Source of the DNA: DASRDU01 sp046331565 | Lineage (GTDB): Bacteria > Acidobacteriota > Blastocatellia > RBC074 | Direction of reading: 5' to 3' | Assembly: GCA_046331565.1 (NCBI GenBank) | Contig: JAXLQP010000002.1 | Coordinates: forward strand, 1,674,001-1,738,000 | DNA length: 64,000 nucleotides | Notes under the pieces: model-generated | Told to the model about the DNA's origin: nothing | Seen by the model: the letters and a program-made list of their open reading frames with translations, nothing else | Database searches by the model: none | Program-made: the position numbers and the translations under genes | Part shown: positions 8,425 through 17,568 of the stretch, one piece after another | Layout of the letters: each line of letters begins with the position of its first letter | Numbering within the stretch: position 1 is the stretch's first letter

Positions 8425-10029
8425 GTGGTTCACGATAACACCCAGAGTCTGGAAGAAAAACTGCAGCAGCAGGTCAGTTCGCTGCTGGCCAAACGCTTCA
8501 GTTCGGTTGAAGGCGAAGTGCAGCGTCTGCAGGCATCAATCAACGAGTTCTGCGAACGTCTGCTGACTTATGCAGGAAACAGGGAGGTCGCCACCGAAGA
8601 AGTTGCTGAGCTGAACACCGAACTCAGGCAGACGCTGAGCGAGGAAGCTGATCGCGCCTCATCACGCGCTGTTGCTGAAGCGGTGGCCAGAGTTGAAGAG
8701 GATTACAGGCGCAGGCTGGACGAAGCTCAGGCTGAATCGGAAGCGCAGATCAGCGAACTGCAGACACAGCTTGCTGCCAGTCAGGCCGCTGCCGCTGCCG
8801 CCGTGCCAGCGCCTGAACCAGTGGCGACAGCGCAGGGTGGATTTGATCAGTTGCGAAATGCCATCGCTGAGATTGATGCCCAGCGCACGCAGGCCGAAGC
8901 GCTGACCACACTGGTCAGACACGCTTCACAGTTTGCGCCGCGCATCGTCTTTTTTGTCCTCAAGAGTGGCAGCGCGATTGGCTGGAAGGCGAGCGGCTTT
9001 GATAATGGCCTGAATGATGAAACTGCGCGTTCACTGAATATTCCGGTTTCCACGGTCAGCCTGCTGCACGAAGCAGTTGAGCAGCAGCATACGGCCACCA
9101 CCACCAGTTCAGAAGACAGCGCGGCGCTGCTCGGCGCCTGGGGCACGGATCATCCGCAACAGGCAGTCGCCATGCCGCTGACGGTGCGCGGCAAGGCCGC
9201 AGCCGTGCTGTATGCTGATTCGGGGACGGCAGATCAGTCAGCCATCAATACCGAAGCAATCGAAACGCTGTTGCACGTAACCAGCCTTGTCGTCGAACTG
9301 CTGCCTGTGCGTCGCAGCGCCGACCAGTTTCGTCCTGTCGCGCCGCCGCCGGTTCAGCCGGTCGTCAGCCAGCCGGTTGTCAGCCAGCCGGTCGCAGAAC
9401 CCGAACCCGAACCTGAACCCGCTGCGCCAGTCACTCCGGTGGTGACGCCTGCACCGGCTCCGGTCTTTTATGGCGGACTCGGTGACGAACAACCGGCCAG
9501 GACTGAAGCGCCGGAAGAAGCAGCCGCGATGACCACTTCGGTTCCGACTACGCCGATGCCGGTCACGACTGTCGCTCCGGCCATTACGGAAGCGCCCGCC
9601 TCGCTTGTGTCCACGCCGACGCTCAAGCCGGTGGAAGAGGTCGCGCCGGAACCGGCAGTAGCTGTCGCCACGACTCCGCTCGGCGGCAGTGTGGGCCAGG
9701 CGCAACGCTCATCCGGCATTCTGCCGCCAACGGCCAGCGAACCAGAAGTCAGAGCGCACAATGACGCGCGCCGTTTCGCCCGGCTGCTGGTGTCTGAAAT
9801 CAAGCTTTATAACGAAGCCAAAGTCGCTGATGGCCGCCGCAGCCAGGATCTGTATGAACGGCTGAAGGAAGACATTGATCGCAGCCGACAGATGTATGAA
9901 AAGCGCGTGCCGCCTTCGGTCGCATCGCGGTACGATTACTTTTACGACGAACTCGTCCACACGCTGGCCGAAGGCGATTCCGGCAAACTCGGTCACGGCT
10001 GTCCTGGCCCGACCGTGCCGGTCAGTTAA
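8425..10029 (+). CDS. Hypothetical coiled-coil / GAF-like protein with proline-rich linker
   Basis: 534 residues from a GTG with GGAGGG 5 nt upstream. Residues 1-120 are a predicted coiled coil (heptad-like, rich in Glu, Gln and Leu). Residues about 145-290 look like a GAF fold: FVLKSGSAIGWKASGF early, then AVAMPLTVRGKAAAVLYAD. A linker rich in Pro, Val and Thr follows, with repeated QPVVSQPV and alternating EP. The C-terminal 90 residues (starting DARRFARLLVSEIKLYNEAK) form a charged helical domain. No signal peptide or membrane helix is seen, so it is probably cytoplasmic. The function is unknown. A strong promoter lies just upstream and a hairpin follows the stop. Confidence 0.8.
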   Translation: MVHDNTQSLEEKLQQQVSSLLAKRFSSVEGEVQRLQASINEFCERLLTYAGNREVATEEVAELNTELRQTLSEEADRASSRAVAEAVARVEEDYRRRLDEAQAESEAQISELQTQLAASQAAAAAAVPAPEPVATAQGGFDQLRNAIAEIDAQRTQAEALTTLVRHASQFAPRIVFFVLKSGSAIGWKASGFDNGLNDETARSLNIPVSTVSLLHEAVEQQHTATTTSSEDSAALLGAWGTDHPQQAVAMPLTVRGKAAAVLYADSGTADQSAINTEAIETLLHVTSLVVELLPVRRSADQFRPVAPPPVQPVVSQPVVSQPVAEPEPEPEPAAPVTPVVTPAPAPVFYGGLGDEQPARTEAPEEAAAMTTSVPTTPMPVTTVAPAITEAPASLVSTPTLKPVEEVAPEPAVAVATTPLGGSVGQAQRSSGILPPTASEPEVRAHNDARRFARLLVSEIKLYNEAKVADGRRSQDLYERLKEDIDRSRQMYEKRVPPSVASRYDYFYDELVHTLAEGDSGKLGHGCPGPTVPVS

Positions 10030-10042
10030 GCAGATAAAGAAA

Positions 10043-10072
10043 AGCGCCGGGCAACTTATCCTGCCCGGCGCT
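10043..10072. terminator. Hairpin after the GAF-like gene
   Basis: An 11-bp perfect stem (AGCGCCGGGCA at 10043-10053, TGCCCGGCGCT at 10062-10072) with an 8-nt loop, 14 bp after the stop at 10029. No T-run follows on the plus strand, while the minus-strand side is T-rich (TTTTCTTT). It could therefore stabilise the 3' end rather than act as a classic intrinsic terminator. Confidence 0.6.
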
Positions 10073-10161
10073 CGTCAATAGTCCGGGTGAACGGTCTGCT
10101 CCCTTGTTCGCCCGCTTCTTTGCCCCTGATTACAAACCAACAGCTCCAGGGAGCCACACCG

Positions 10162-12396
10162 ATGAAATTTTTTTCAACCTCCTCGCATCGTCTCCTGTTC
10201 AGAGTTTCGTGTGTCGTATTGCTGCTGAGTCCGCTGGCGTTCACATCTTCATCAGCCTCAGCCGGTAAAGCCGCGCCGTCACAATCGCGCGTGCAGTTGC
10301 GGGCCGCTGTGATTTCCGGTTCTGAAGCGGAACTACAGAAAATCGAACAGTCCTTTCCCCGCACGCAGGAAGCCGCGCTGGCGCGACTGCTGCGCGGATA
10401 CCTGCGGTTGCAGGCGAAGGATTACAGCACTGCCGCCTCGCTGCTGAGTGATGAAACCACCGGTCGCTACAGCGATCTTGGCGATTACGCGCTTTATTAT
10501 CGCGGCCAGGCATTGAAGGAAGCCGGGCGCAGTGACGAGGCCGAACGGGTCTACCGCCAGTTGGCGCAGGGCTATCCGACTTCGCTGTTTGCGCGTTCGG
10601 CGAGATTGCAGGCCGCCGGGTCGGCAGTGCTGCGTAATGCTTACGATGTTGCGCTCAAGGATCTGACGCCGCTCACCGAAGACGAGAAGGACGGCACTGC
10701 GCTCAGGCTCAAAGCCGATGTGCTTGAAAAACTGGGCCGCACTGATGAAGTGATTGCGACGCTGCGCCGAATCTGGTTTGAGGCTCCGCAATCGCCCGAA
10801 GCTGAAAATGTGGGCGCCAGGCTGATGGCGCTCGGCGCTTCGACTGCGCCTGCCGATGCGGCCATGCAGCGCAATCGCGCCGACAAGCTTTACGAAGCCG
10901 GGCTGCACGTGCTGGCCGCGCAGGCTTACGATCAACTGGCCCGCCTCTTTCCTGCCGCCGCGACCACCGAAGTTCAGATGCGCGCCGCGATCAGTTACTA
11001 CAAGGCGAAGACTTATCAGCAGGCGCTCAACTCGCTCAGCCAGGTGCGCGCCCGCACGCCGCAGGAAATGTCTGAAGCGAATTATTATCGCGGCCTGTGC
11101 TATCGCGCGCTCGGTCAGGAAGCCGCGATGTTGCAGGCGCTCGCTGATCTGCGCCGCACCGCGCCGGACAATGAACGCACAGGCGATCTGCTGTATGAAA
11201 TCGGCAGCTTTTATGACAAGCGCAATCAGTCGGCGCAGGCGGCGGCTTTTTATGATCAGATGGTGCGGCAGTTCCCGCGTGACAGTAATGCTGATGAAGC
11301 GCAGTTTTATCTGGCGTGGCGCGAGCATCAGGCAAAGAACTGGCCTGCCGCTGGAAAGCTGCTGCTTGAACACGTCGCGGCTTACGGCGATGTGACCGAC
11401 AATCGCGGCAAGGCCGCTTTCTGGGGCGCGCGCGATCTTGAACGCGCCGGTGACAAGGCCCGGGCGCTGACACTTTACAAGGCGCTGATGCTGCGTTACG
11501 GCGCAGGCTGGTACGGTTACATCTCAGAAAAATACATCGCGCAGATTGAAAGCGCAGGCGTCAAACCGATTCCCGCAGGCAGCGACATCACGCTGGATCG
11601 CGCCGTTGCCAAGTTGCAGATCAATCGCCCGGTCGTTGAAAACCTGCAGCCTGATGATCAGGAACGACTGACGAAAGCTGAACAACTCAGCCTGATTGCG
11701 CTCTACACGCTGGCGCTCAATGAAGCTGAAGCCGCCCGCGCTGAATATCCGACTTCACCGAAAGTGAATCTGCGTATCGCGCAAATCTTTCGCGCCCGCA
11801 ACGAAAACGCCGCAGCCATCAATGCGCTGAAGCGGGCTTACCCCGATTACGCGCAGGCATTGCCGCAGGAGATGACGCGTGAAGTGTGGGATATTTTCTA
11901 TCCGCTTGGCTGGTGGGACACGATCAAACAGGAAGCGAAGCGACACAACCTTGATCCGTATCAGGTCGCGGGACTGATTCGCCAGGAATCAATCTTCAAC
12001 CCGCAGGCGCGCAGTCGCGCCAACGCACTCGGCCTGATGCAACTGCTGCCTTCAACTGGCAGGCTCGTGGCGCGGCAGTATGGCGTCGGCAACGGCGCGG
12101 TCAGCAATGGCGATCTGTTCAATCCGGTGCTCAACATCCAGCTTGGCACGGCCTATCTGGAACAACTGATCAGACAGTTCGGGCGTTTTGAATACGTCGC
12201 CGCCAGCTATAACGGCGGCCCGACGCGCGTCGGGCGCTGGATGCGCGAACTGCCTTCAGAAACAATTGAGGACTGGGTCGAAAGCATTCCGATTTCAGAA
12301 ACCCGCCTCTACGTTCAGGGCGTCTATCGCAATATGCGTCAGTATCAGAAGCTCTATGACGATCAGGGACGCTATCGCAGCATCGTTCCTGAATAA
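10162..12396 (+). CDS. Soluble lytic transglycosylase with TPR-like region (Slt type)
   Basis: 744 residues from the ATG at 10162, chosen because AGGGAG lies upstream and a signal peptide begins there (SCVVLLLSPLAFTSSSASA). An upstream GTG at 10087 is unlikely. A long helical TPR-like superhelix (about 40-570) precedes the SLT goose-lysozyme domain. The catalytic Glu is Glu609 in GLIRQESIFNP, followed by ANALGLMQLLPSTG and AASYNGGPTRVGRW. It cleaves glycan strands in the periplasm to 1,6-anhydroMurNAc products. The length is close to that of E. coli Slt70 plus extra repeats. It stands alone on the plus strand and converges on the thioredoxin gene. Confidence 0.95.
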   Translation: MKFFSTSSHRLLFRVSCVVLLLSPLAFTSSSASAGKAAPSQSRVQLRAAVISGSEAELQKIEQSFPRTQEAALARLLRGYLRLQAKDYSTAASLLSDETTGRYSDLGDYALYYRGQALKEAGRSDEAERVYRQLAQGYPTSLFARSARLQAAGSAVLRNAYDVALKDLTPLTEDEKDGTALRLKADVLEKLGRTDEVIATLRRIWFEAPQSPEAENVGARLMALGASTAPADAAMQRNRADKLYEAGLHVLAAQAYDQLARLFPAAATTEVQMRAAISYYKAKTYQQALNSLSQVRARTPQEMSEANYYRGLCYRALGQEAAMLQALADLRRTAPDNERTGDLLYEIGSFYDKRNQSAQAAAFYDQMVRQFPRDSNADEAQFYLAWREHQAKNWPAAGKLLLEHVAAYGDVTDNRGKAAFWGARDLERAGDKARALTLYKALMLRYGAGWYGYISEKYIAQIESAGVKPIPAGSDITLDRAVAKLQINRPVVENLQPDDQERLTKAEQLSLIALYTLALNEAEAARAEYPTSPKVNLRIAQIFRARNENAAAINALKRAYPDYAQALPQEMTREVWDIFYPLGWWDTIKQEAKRHNLDPYQVAGLIRQESIFNPQARSRANALGLMQLLPSTGRLVARQYGVGNGAVSNGDLFNPVLNIQLGTAYLEQLIRQFGRFEYVAASYNGGPTRVGRWMRELPSETIEDWVESIPISETRLYVQGVYRNMRQYQKLYDDQGRYRSIVPE

Positions 12397-12405
12397 CAGC
12401 TTCAG

Positions 12406-12480
12406 CTTCCACGAAGACACACGAAGGGGCACGAAGAAATCCGGTCATTCTTCGTGCCCCTTCGTGTGTCTTCGTGGAAG
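12406..12480. repeat. 33-bp perfect inverted repeat between convergent genes
   Basis: Arms 12406-12438 and 12448-12480 are perfect reverse complements with a 9-nt loop. Each arm consists of ACGAAGACAC/ACGAAGG-type units. It lies 9 bp after the lytic transglycosylase stop and 3 bp before the thioredoxin gene stop, so it is placed to end transcription from both sides. Confidence 0.9.
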
Positions 12481-12483
12481 TAA

Positions 12484-13905
12484 CTATTTTCCTTTCGCGG
12501 CTTCAATCTTTTCGCTCAGCATCGCCACGAAATCCTCTTCGCGGGCAATGCCGGCCTGCCGGTATGAGACGCGGCCCTGACGATCAAAGATGATCGTTGT
12601 CGGAATCGAATCAACGCCGAAATGATCGTTCAGGTAATCGGCATAAGCCACCGGCAGTTTGTATTTCTGCTGCTTCAGATAAGGCTCAACCAGCGCGCGG
12701 TCTTCGTCGGTGCTGAGCGCGAGAAAGACCACATCCTTGTCTGCGCTGTATTTCTGCATCGTCTTTTCAAGCAGCGGCATTTCAATGCGACACGGGCCGC
12801 ACCACGTCGCCCAGAAATTCAGCACGATGACCTTGCCCTTGTAATCACCCAGGCTGATTTTTGTGCCGTCCAGTTTCGTCAGCCTGAACTGAAACGGATC
12901 GGTGGCGCCTTCGTTGATGTTCGGCGTTTCGATTCTGGCGAGCCGTTCCTGCTGTTCCTTCAACTGCGCGTCATAAGCTTTCAGAATCAGATCGCCAAGC
13001 CCGGCTTCAGAACCTTTGCGCGCCGCGTAAAGTCTGCCCAGGCGACGGCGGATTTCATCGCGTTCGGCTCCGTCCTTTTCTTCCATCGAAAGCACGAAGG
13101 CCTGCACGTAATAATCAATCGCTTCGTCAGTGGCCTTGCGCTTTTCGGCCATTTCAGCCAGCACCATTGCGGCTTCTGAAAAGCGCGACAGTTTGTAACT
13201 TTTCACCAGATCAGCCGCCGCTTTGTCAGCATTGCCGAGATCGGCCTGCACCCTGCCGCGAATCAGATAAACCGAAGCCAGCCCGCGTGCCTTGCGGTCT
13301 TCCCACTGCGCGGCGCTGATGCGAGCGGGCTTGCCGCCTGTAAACAGGTTCTCGAATTCCTCAACCAACTGATTGGCATAACCGAGCGCCCTGGCCAGAT
13401 CGCCTTCCGCGCGACGTTCGCGCAGCATCGTAATCAGCGAGGTCAGCGTGTCCACATCGTTGACCTCGGCTTCGACCATCTTCGTGGCGTAAGTAATCAT
13501 CCGGTTGCGGTCGCGCAGGCGGCTGCTCATTTTATAAAGCTCGCGTTCAAGTTCGGCGCGATGTTCGCTGTTCGGATATTTCTTCAGATACGCTTCCAGA
13601 TTTTCAACCAGCAGTTGCTCGCTGCCGCCCGAACTCTGAATGGCCTTGCGCAGGTCGGCGTCAGAATCCTGTGCCGCAGGCTTCTCAGCCTTTTCATTCT
13701 TTTGCGGCGCGTCCTTTTGCGGCTCATCGCTCTGCTCTTCTTTGGCGGCGGCTTCAGCGCGGCGTTTGATCTCTTTCTTTTCAGCTTCGGATTTGCGCTG
13801 CATCTTTGGCCGCGCCGTCTCTTCCTGCGCGACGGCAGGCCGCGCGAAAGCTGATGAAAGAATGATGGCAGCAAGTGACAGGCTGAGTAAGGTAATGAGT
13901 TTCAT
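12484..13905 (-). CDS. Secreted TlpA-like thioredoxin with helical N-terminal region
   Basis: 473 residues from the ATG at 13905, which begins a clear signal peptide (MKLITLLSLSLAAIILSS). Upstream ATGs at 13923 and 13953 exist, but no start has a strong Shine-Dalgarno. A Lys/Glu-rich charged segment (about 30-95) and a helical TPR-like region (about 95-320) precede a TlpA/AhpC-TSA domain. Its active site is WATWCGPC, with Cys369 and Cys372, and a cis-Pro loop appears in DSIPTTIIFDRQG. It probably reduces disulfides in the periplasm, for example in cytochrome maturation. The partner is unknown. It lies 25 bp downstream of pgeF on the same strand. Confidence 0.9.
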   Translation of the reverse strand: MKLITLLSLSLAAIILSSAFARPAVAQEETARPKMQRKSEAEKKEIKRRAEAAAKEEQSDEPQKDAPQKNEKAEKPAAQDSDADLRKAIQSSGGSEQLLVENLEAYLKKYPNSEHRAELERELYKMSSRLRDRNRMITYATKMVEAEVNDVDTLTSLITMLRERRAEGDLARALGYANQLVEEFENLFTGGKPARISAAQWEDRKARGLASVYLIRGRVQADLGNADKAAADLVKSYKLSRFSEAAMVLAEMAEKRKATDEAIDYYVQAFVLSMEEKDGAERDEIRRRLGRLYAARKGSEAGLGDLILKAYDAQLKEQQERLARIETPNINEGATDPFQFRLTKLDGTKISLGDYKGKVIVLNFWATWCGPCRIEMPLLEKTMQKYSADKDVVFLALSTDEDRALVEPYLKQQKYKLPVAYADYLNDHFGVDSIPTTIIFDRQGRVSYRQAGIAREEDFVAMLSEKIEAAKGK

Positions 13906-13930
13906 GTTTTTTATTCGTGTCATCCGGCAA

Positions 13931-14761
13931 TCAGTTCGCCTGAGTGCAGCCAACCACTCCCATCAGGCGTCCGATGTGCTGTTCGTGGCCGCGTTCATAG
14001 CGATAGCTGAAGAAAAGATCGTTGCGCTCAACAGTGCAAAGACCGCTGTCATAAATCTGACCGGACGGCACGCCGCATCCGGTCAACTGGCGAAGACTGG
14101 CCTGATTGAGATTGAGGCGGCCCTTGCCGTTCGGCTGCTCGCCTTCAATCAGTTCATCCGCGTAACTGAACGCCTGGCGAAAGGCGGCGAGAACTTCCGG
14201 CCCGACTTCAAAATGCCTGACGCTGATGGCCGGGCCAAGCGCGGCGTGCAGGTCGCCGGGGCGCGAATCGTACTCGCGTTGCATCCGTTCAATCGTTCGT
14301 GCGACGATGCCCGCGAGCGTGCCGCGCCAGCCCGCGTGAACGGCAGCGCAGGCTTTTGTTCTTTCATCCACGATCAGCACCGGCAGACAGTCAGCCGTCT
14401 GAACAGCCAGCAGAATCTGCGGAACCCGGGTCACCAGCGCGTCACCGGTTTCAGCTTCGCGCAGCGCATCAGTGCGACTGACGACCGCGCGCACATCAGC
14501 CGAATGAATCTGCCGCGCAGTCACCAGCGGCCATTCCGGCGCGCCGATGGCCGTCAGAAAGCGCCGCCGGTTCTCAAGCACCAGTTCGCGCTGATCGCCC
14601 TGCGTGACTCTGGTAAAGTTGCCCAGGCTCAGCGCATTTTCGGGCAGCGGGCTGACGCCGCCGAGGCGCGTGCTGAAGGCATTTGTGAATCCCGCCCGCT
14701 CCAGCGGCTCGCAGACCACATAAGTCAGCCCCTCGTGCTGGCGGAAGGAAAAGTGATTCAT
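13931..14761 (-). CDS. pgeF: Multicopper polyphenol oxidase-fold purine nucleoside phosphorylase (YfiH/PgeF/YlmD family)
   Basis: 276 residues from the ATG at 14761 (MNHFSFRQ). Upstream in-frame ATGs lie inside acpS. Family motifs are present: AFSTRLGGVS, the metal ligands in QIHSADV, TADCLPVL and HAGWRGTLAG, and ALGPAISVRHFEVG. The family was once called laccase-like and is now known to act on purine nucleosides (adenosine deaminase/phosphorylase activity) or in peptidoglycan editing (PgeF). Its start codon is only 4 bp from the divergent acpS start, so its promoter must lie inside acpS. Confidence 0.92.
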   Translation of the reverse strand: MNHFSFRQHEGLTYVVCEPLERAGFTNAFSTRLGGVSPLPENALSLGNFTRVTQGDQRELVLENRRRFLTAIGAPEWPLVTARQIHSADVRAVVSRTDALREAETGDALVTRVPQILLAVQTADCLPVLIVDERTKACAAVHAGWRGTLAGIVARTIERMQREYDSRPGDLHAALGPAISVRHFEVGPEVLAAFRQAFSYADELIEGEQPNGKGRLNLNQASLRQLTGCGVPSGQIYDSGLCTVERNDLFFSYRYERGHEQHIGRLMGVVGCTQAN

Positions 14762-14765
14762 CGCA

Positions 14766-15149
14766 ATGATTGTCGGAATCGGTGTGGACATCCTCGAAGT
14801 TGCGCGCCTTGAAAAGGCCATCTCGCGGCACGGCGCGCGTTTTATCAACAGAATTTACTGGCCGCAGGAAGCTGCTTATTGCGAACAGAGTGGCCGCAAT
14901 TTTCAGCGTTATGCCACGCGCTTTGCAGCTAAAGAGGCAGCCCGCAAAGCCATCGGCGCAGCCACACCCGTCACGGCGCTCGACTGGCACGACGTCGAAA
15001 TCATATCATCAACCGAAGGCGCGCCACAGCTTGAATTTCACGGTCGCGCCGCCGAATTAACCAGGCAGCTTGGCGTAACCCGCGCCCACGTTTCATTATC
15101 ACACACGGCAGAATCAGCCATCGCCTTTGTCGTACTCGAACGAGCCTGA
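14766..15149 (+). CDS. acpS: Holo-[acyl-carrier-protein] synthase
   Basis: 127 residues, full length for AcpS. MIVGIGVDILEVARL carries the metal-binding Asp8, and TRFAAKEAARKAIG carries Glu57. SLSHTAESAIAFVVL forms the C-terminal strand. The enzyme moves the 4'-phosphopantetheine group from CoA to the serine of acyl carrier protein. The start is fixed by the family's N-terminus. It begins 4 bp from the divergent pgeF start and is followed 14 bp later by an S9 peptidase, perhaps in the same transcript. Confidence 0.97.
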   Translation: MIVGIGVDILEVARLEKAISRHGARFINRIYWPQEAAYCEQSGRNFQRYATRFAAKEAARKAIGAATPVTALDWHDVEIISSTEGAPQLEFHGRAAELTRQLGVTRAHVSLSHTAESAIAFVVLERA

Positions 15150-15163
15150 CCCCGGAGAAAGTT

Positions 15164-17410
15164 ATGACGAAATCCTCAGTCGGTTCCGGATTTTCATTTT
15201 TGATTCTGTCTCTGCTGCTCTGCTTCAGCGCGGCGACGGCGCAAACGCTGCGCGGCTTTCAACCTGAAGACATTTACGCGCTCAGAGATGTTTCTGACGC
15301 GCAGATTTCGCCTGACGGTTCGCGCGTTGTTTACACCGTCAGCGAAGTCAGCCCCGATCACCGGCGCACCATTTCTCATTTGTGGATTGTGCCGACAGCG
15401 GGCGGCGAACCGAAACGCCTGACCAGCGACGAAGCCAGTGAATCAGTGGCGCGCTGGTCGCCTGACGGCAAACTGATTGCTTACTTTTCTGACCGCGACA
15501 AACAGCAGGGCCTGTGGATTGTCAATGCCGATGGCAGCGCGCCGCAGCTTGTCGCGCACATTGCCCGCACGAATTTCTTTCTGACCAAAGCCGGTGAAAG
15601 TTTCACCTGGTCGCCCGACAGCAGGCGCATCGCGTTTCTCACTTCGCCCGAAAGCGTCACCGTGGCGGCAAAGCTGGCGGCCACCGATTCAGCCATAGCC
15701 GGAATCCCCGAACGCCTGCGCCGCCCGCTCACCGTTGATGAGATCAATCAGTTGCCGCCCGAAGTCCGCGATATGATTCTGCGCGCTCAGGGTCGTTTGC
15801 CGGGTTCGCCATCAAACACCGCTCCAGTGACTGCTGCGCCTGCGCCGCAAACCGCGTCGACAGTTGAATCCGACAAGACCGCATCCGACGATCCGCGTGT
15901 CATCACGCGCCTGCAATACAAATCGCGCACGGCGTTTTCCGACAACCTGCAATCGCACATCTTCATCGCTGATCTGACGACAAAACAGATCGTGCAACTG
16001 ACCGACGGGAAGTATTACGAGCATTCCATCAACTGGTCGCCAAAGGGCGATGAAATCGTCTTCGTCTCCAATCACGAACCCGATCCGGACAAAGTCAACA
16101 ACACTGATTTATTTGTCGTGAACGTGACGAACGGCAACGTGCGCCAGTTGACGAAAACAAAAGGCTGCGAATGGCAGCCCGTCTTTTCACCCGATGGCAG
16201 TCAGATCGCATACCTCGCCACAAAACGCGAAGTCACCACGATTGACAGCGTGGCTGAAGATACACAGGCATATTCAATTTCTGTCCAGGGAGGACAGCCC
16301 AAAGATTTGAGCAGCGTTTTTGATCGTCGCGTCAGCCGAATTGAATGGACTGGCGCCCTTCCGGTGTTTGCCATTTCGGATAAAGGCAAAACGACGCTGC
16401 TGCCCGGCGCAGTCACGGGAAGTCCGAATAATGTGTCTCGTTTTATGGATTCAGCGCCTGGCGAGCAGATTGTCGGCTATTCGCTGCCGCGAAACGGTAA
16501 TCAGTCTGTTTATCTTGTGGCGCAGGATACGCGCCCTGCGGAAGTCTGCGTAATCGGCACGCGCCGGGAAAAAGACAAAAGCATCAGCACATTTACAGTC
16601 ATCAGCAGGGCCAATAATGAACTGCCGGGCAGGGTGGCCTTTTCACCGATGCGCGAGTTCAGATTCAGCAACGATGGCTTTGAAGTTCAGGGCTGGCTCG
16701 TTCCACCAGTCAACCTTGACGAAAAGAAAAAGTATCCGGTCATTCTCAACATTCACGGCGGCCCGCACGGGATGCACGGTTACAGTTTCAATCCGACGGT
16801 GCAGGCGCTCGCGGCGCGGGGTTATGCAGTGCTGCTTATCAATCCGCGCGGTTCGTCAGGTTATGGGCAGAAGTTTGCTGATGGCTGCGTGGGTGACTGG
16901 GGCGGCGGTGATTACCGCGATCTGATGCGCGGCGTGGATGAAGCGCTCGCGCGTTTTCCGTTTCTCGACAAAGACCGGCTGGGCGTGATGGGCGGCAGCT
17001 ACGGCGGCTATATGACCAACTGGATTGTGACGCAGACGGATCGCTTCAAAGCGGCTGTCGCTTCGGCGAGTTTGTCGAATCTGATCAGCTTCTATTCGAC
17101 TTCGCTTTATCAGGATCTGATTCACGCTGAATTCAATGGTTATCCGTGGGACAACTACGAACTGCTGTGGGAACGTTCGCCGCTCAGACACATCAAAAAA
17201 GCGAAGACCCCGCTGCTGCTGATTCACGGCGAAAACGACCACGACGTGCACATCACGCAGGCCGAAGAGATGTATACTGCGCTCAGGATGCGCGGCGTCG
17301 AAGCGATGCTGGTTCGCTATCCGCGCGAAGGTCACGGTTTGCGCGAGCCGATTCATCGCGTGGACAGCCTGAAGCGCACGATTGAATGGTTCGACCGGCA
17401 TCTGAAATGA
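15164..17410 (+). CDS. Secreted S9 family peptidase (acylaminoacyl-/dipeptidyl-peptidase type)
   Basis: 748 residues, start supported by GGAGAAAG upstream of the ATG. A signal peptide (FLILSLLLCFSAATAQ) is followed by a WD40-like PD40 beta-propeller (LTSDEAS...WSPDGK repeats) and a C-terminal alpha/beta hydrolase. The catalytic triad reads Ser612 (GGSYGGYM), Asp692 (HGENDHDV) and His724 (REGHGL). It should cut short peptides in the periplasm. A Pro/Ala/Thr-rich insert near residue 220 interrupts the propeller. Confidence 0.95.
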   Translation: MTKSSVGSGFSFLILSLLLCFSAATAQTLRGFQPEDIYALRDVSDAQISPDGSRVVYTVSEVSPDHRRTISHLWIVPTAGGEPKRLTSDEASESVARWSPDGKLIAYFSDRDKQQGLWIVNADGSAPQLVAHIARTNFFLTKAGESFTWSPDSRRIAFLTSPESVTVAAKLAATDSAIAGIPERLRRPLTVDEINQLPPEVRDMILRAQGRLPGSPSNTAPVTAAPAPQTASTVESDKTASDDPRVITRLQYKSRTAFSDNLQSHIFIADLTTKQIVQLTDGKYYEHSINWSPKGDEIVFVSNHEPDPDKVNNTDLFVVNVTNGNVRQLTKTKGCEWQPVFSPDGSQIAYLATKREVTTIDSVAEDTQAYSISVQGGQPKDLSSVFDRRVSRIEWTGALPVFAISDKGKTTLLPGAVTGSPNNVSRFMDSAPGEQIVGYSLPRNGNQSVYLVAQDTRPAEVCVIGTRREKDKSISTFTVISRANNELPGRVAFSPMREFRFSNDGFEVQGWLVPPVNLDEKKKYPVILNIHGGPHGMHGYSFNPTVQALAARGYAVLLINPRGSSGYGQKFADGCVGDWGGGDYRDLMRGVDEALARFPFLDKDRLGVMGGSYGGYMTNWIVTQTDRFKAAVASASLSNLISFYSTSLYQDLIHAEFNGYPWDNYELLWERSPLRHIKKAKTPLLLIHGENDHDVHITQAEEMYTALRMRGVEAMLVRYPREGHGLREPIHRVDSLKRTIEWFDRHLK

Positions 17411-17568
17411 ATTACTGGTGCACCACAAAAAAGCGCCGCAGGCACAAACAAAGGATGAAGCCTTATTCGGTCTGTGCTGCTCGCTTTGCGCGCCCTGTGC
17501 CTTTTGCGGTGAATGTTCACTCAGTACCCGACAGGCTGCTGATCTTTGCCCCGCTGCTGGTAATCTGA

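Noticed and set aside
10333..11373. 346-residue minus-strand frame within the lytic transglycosylase
   Set aside because: The opposite strand encodes the TPR part of a recognised enzyme.
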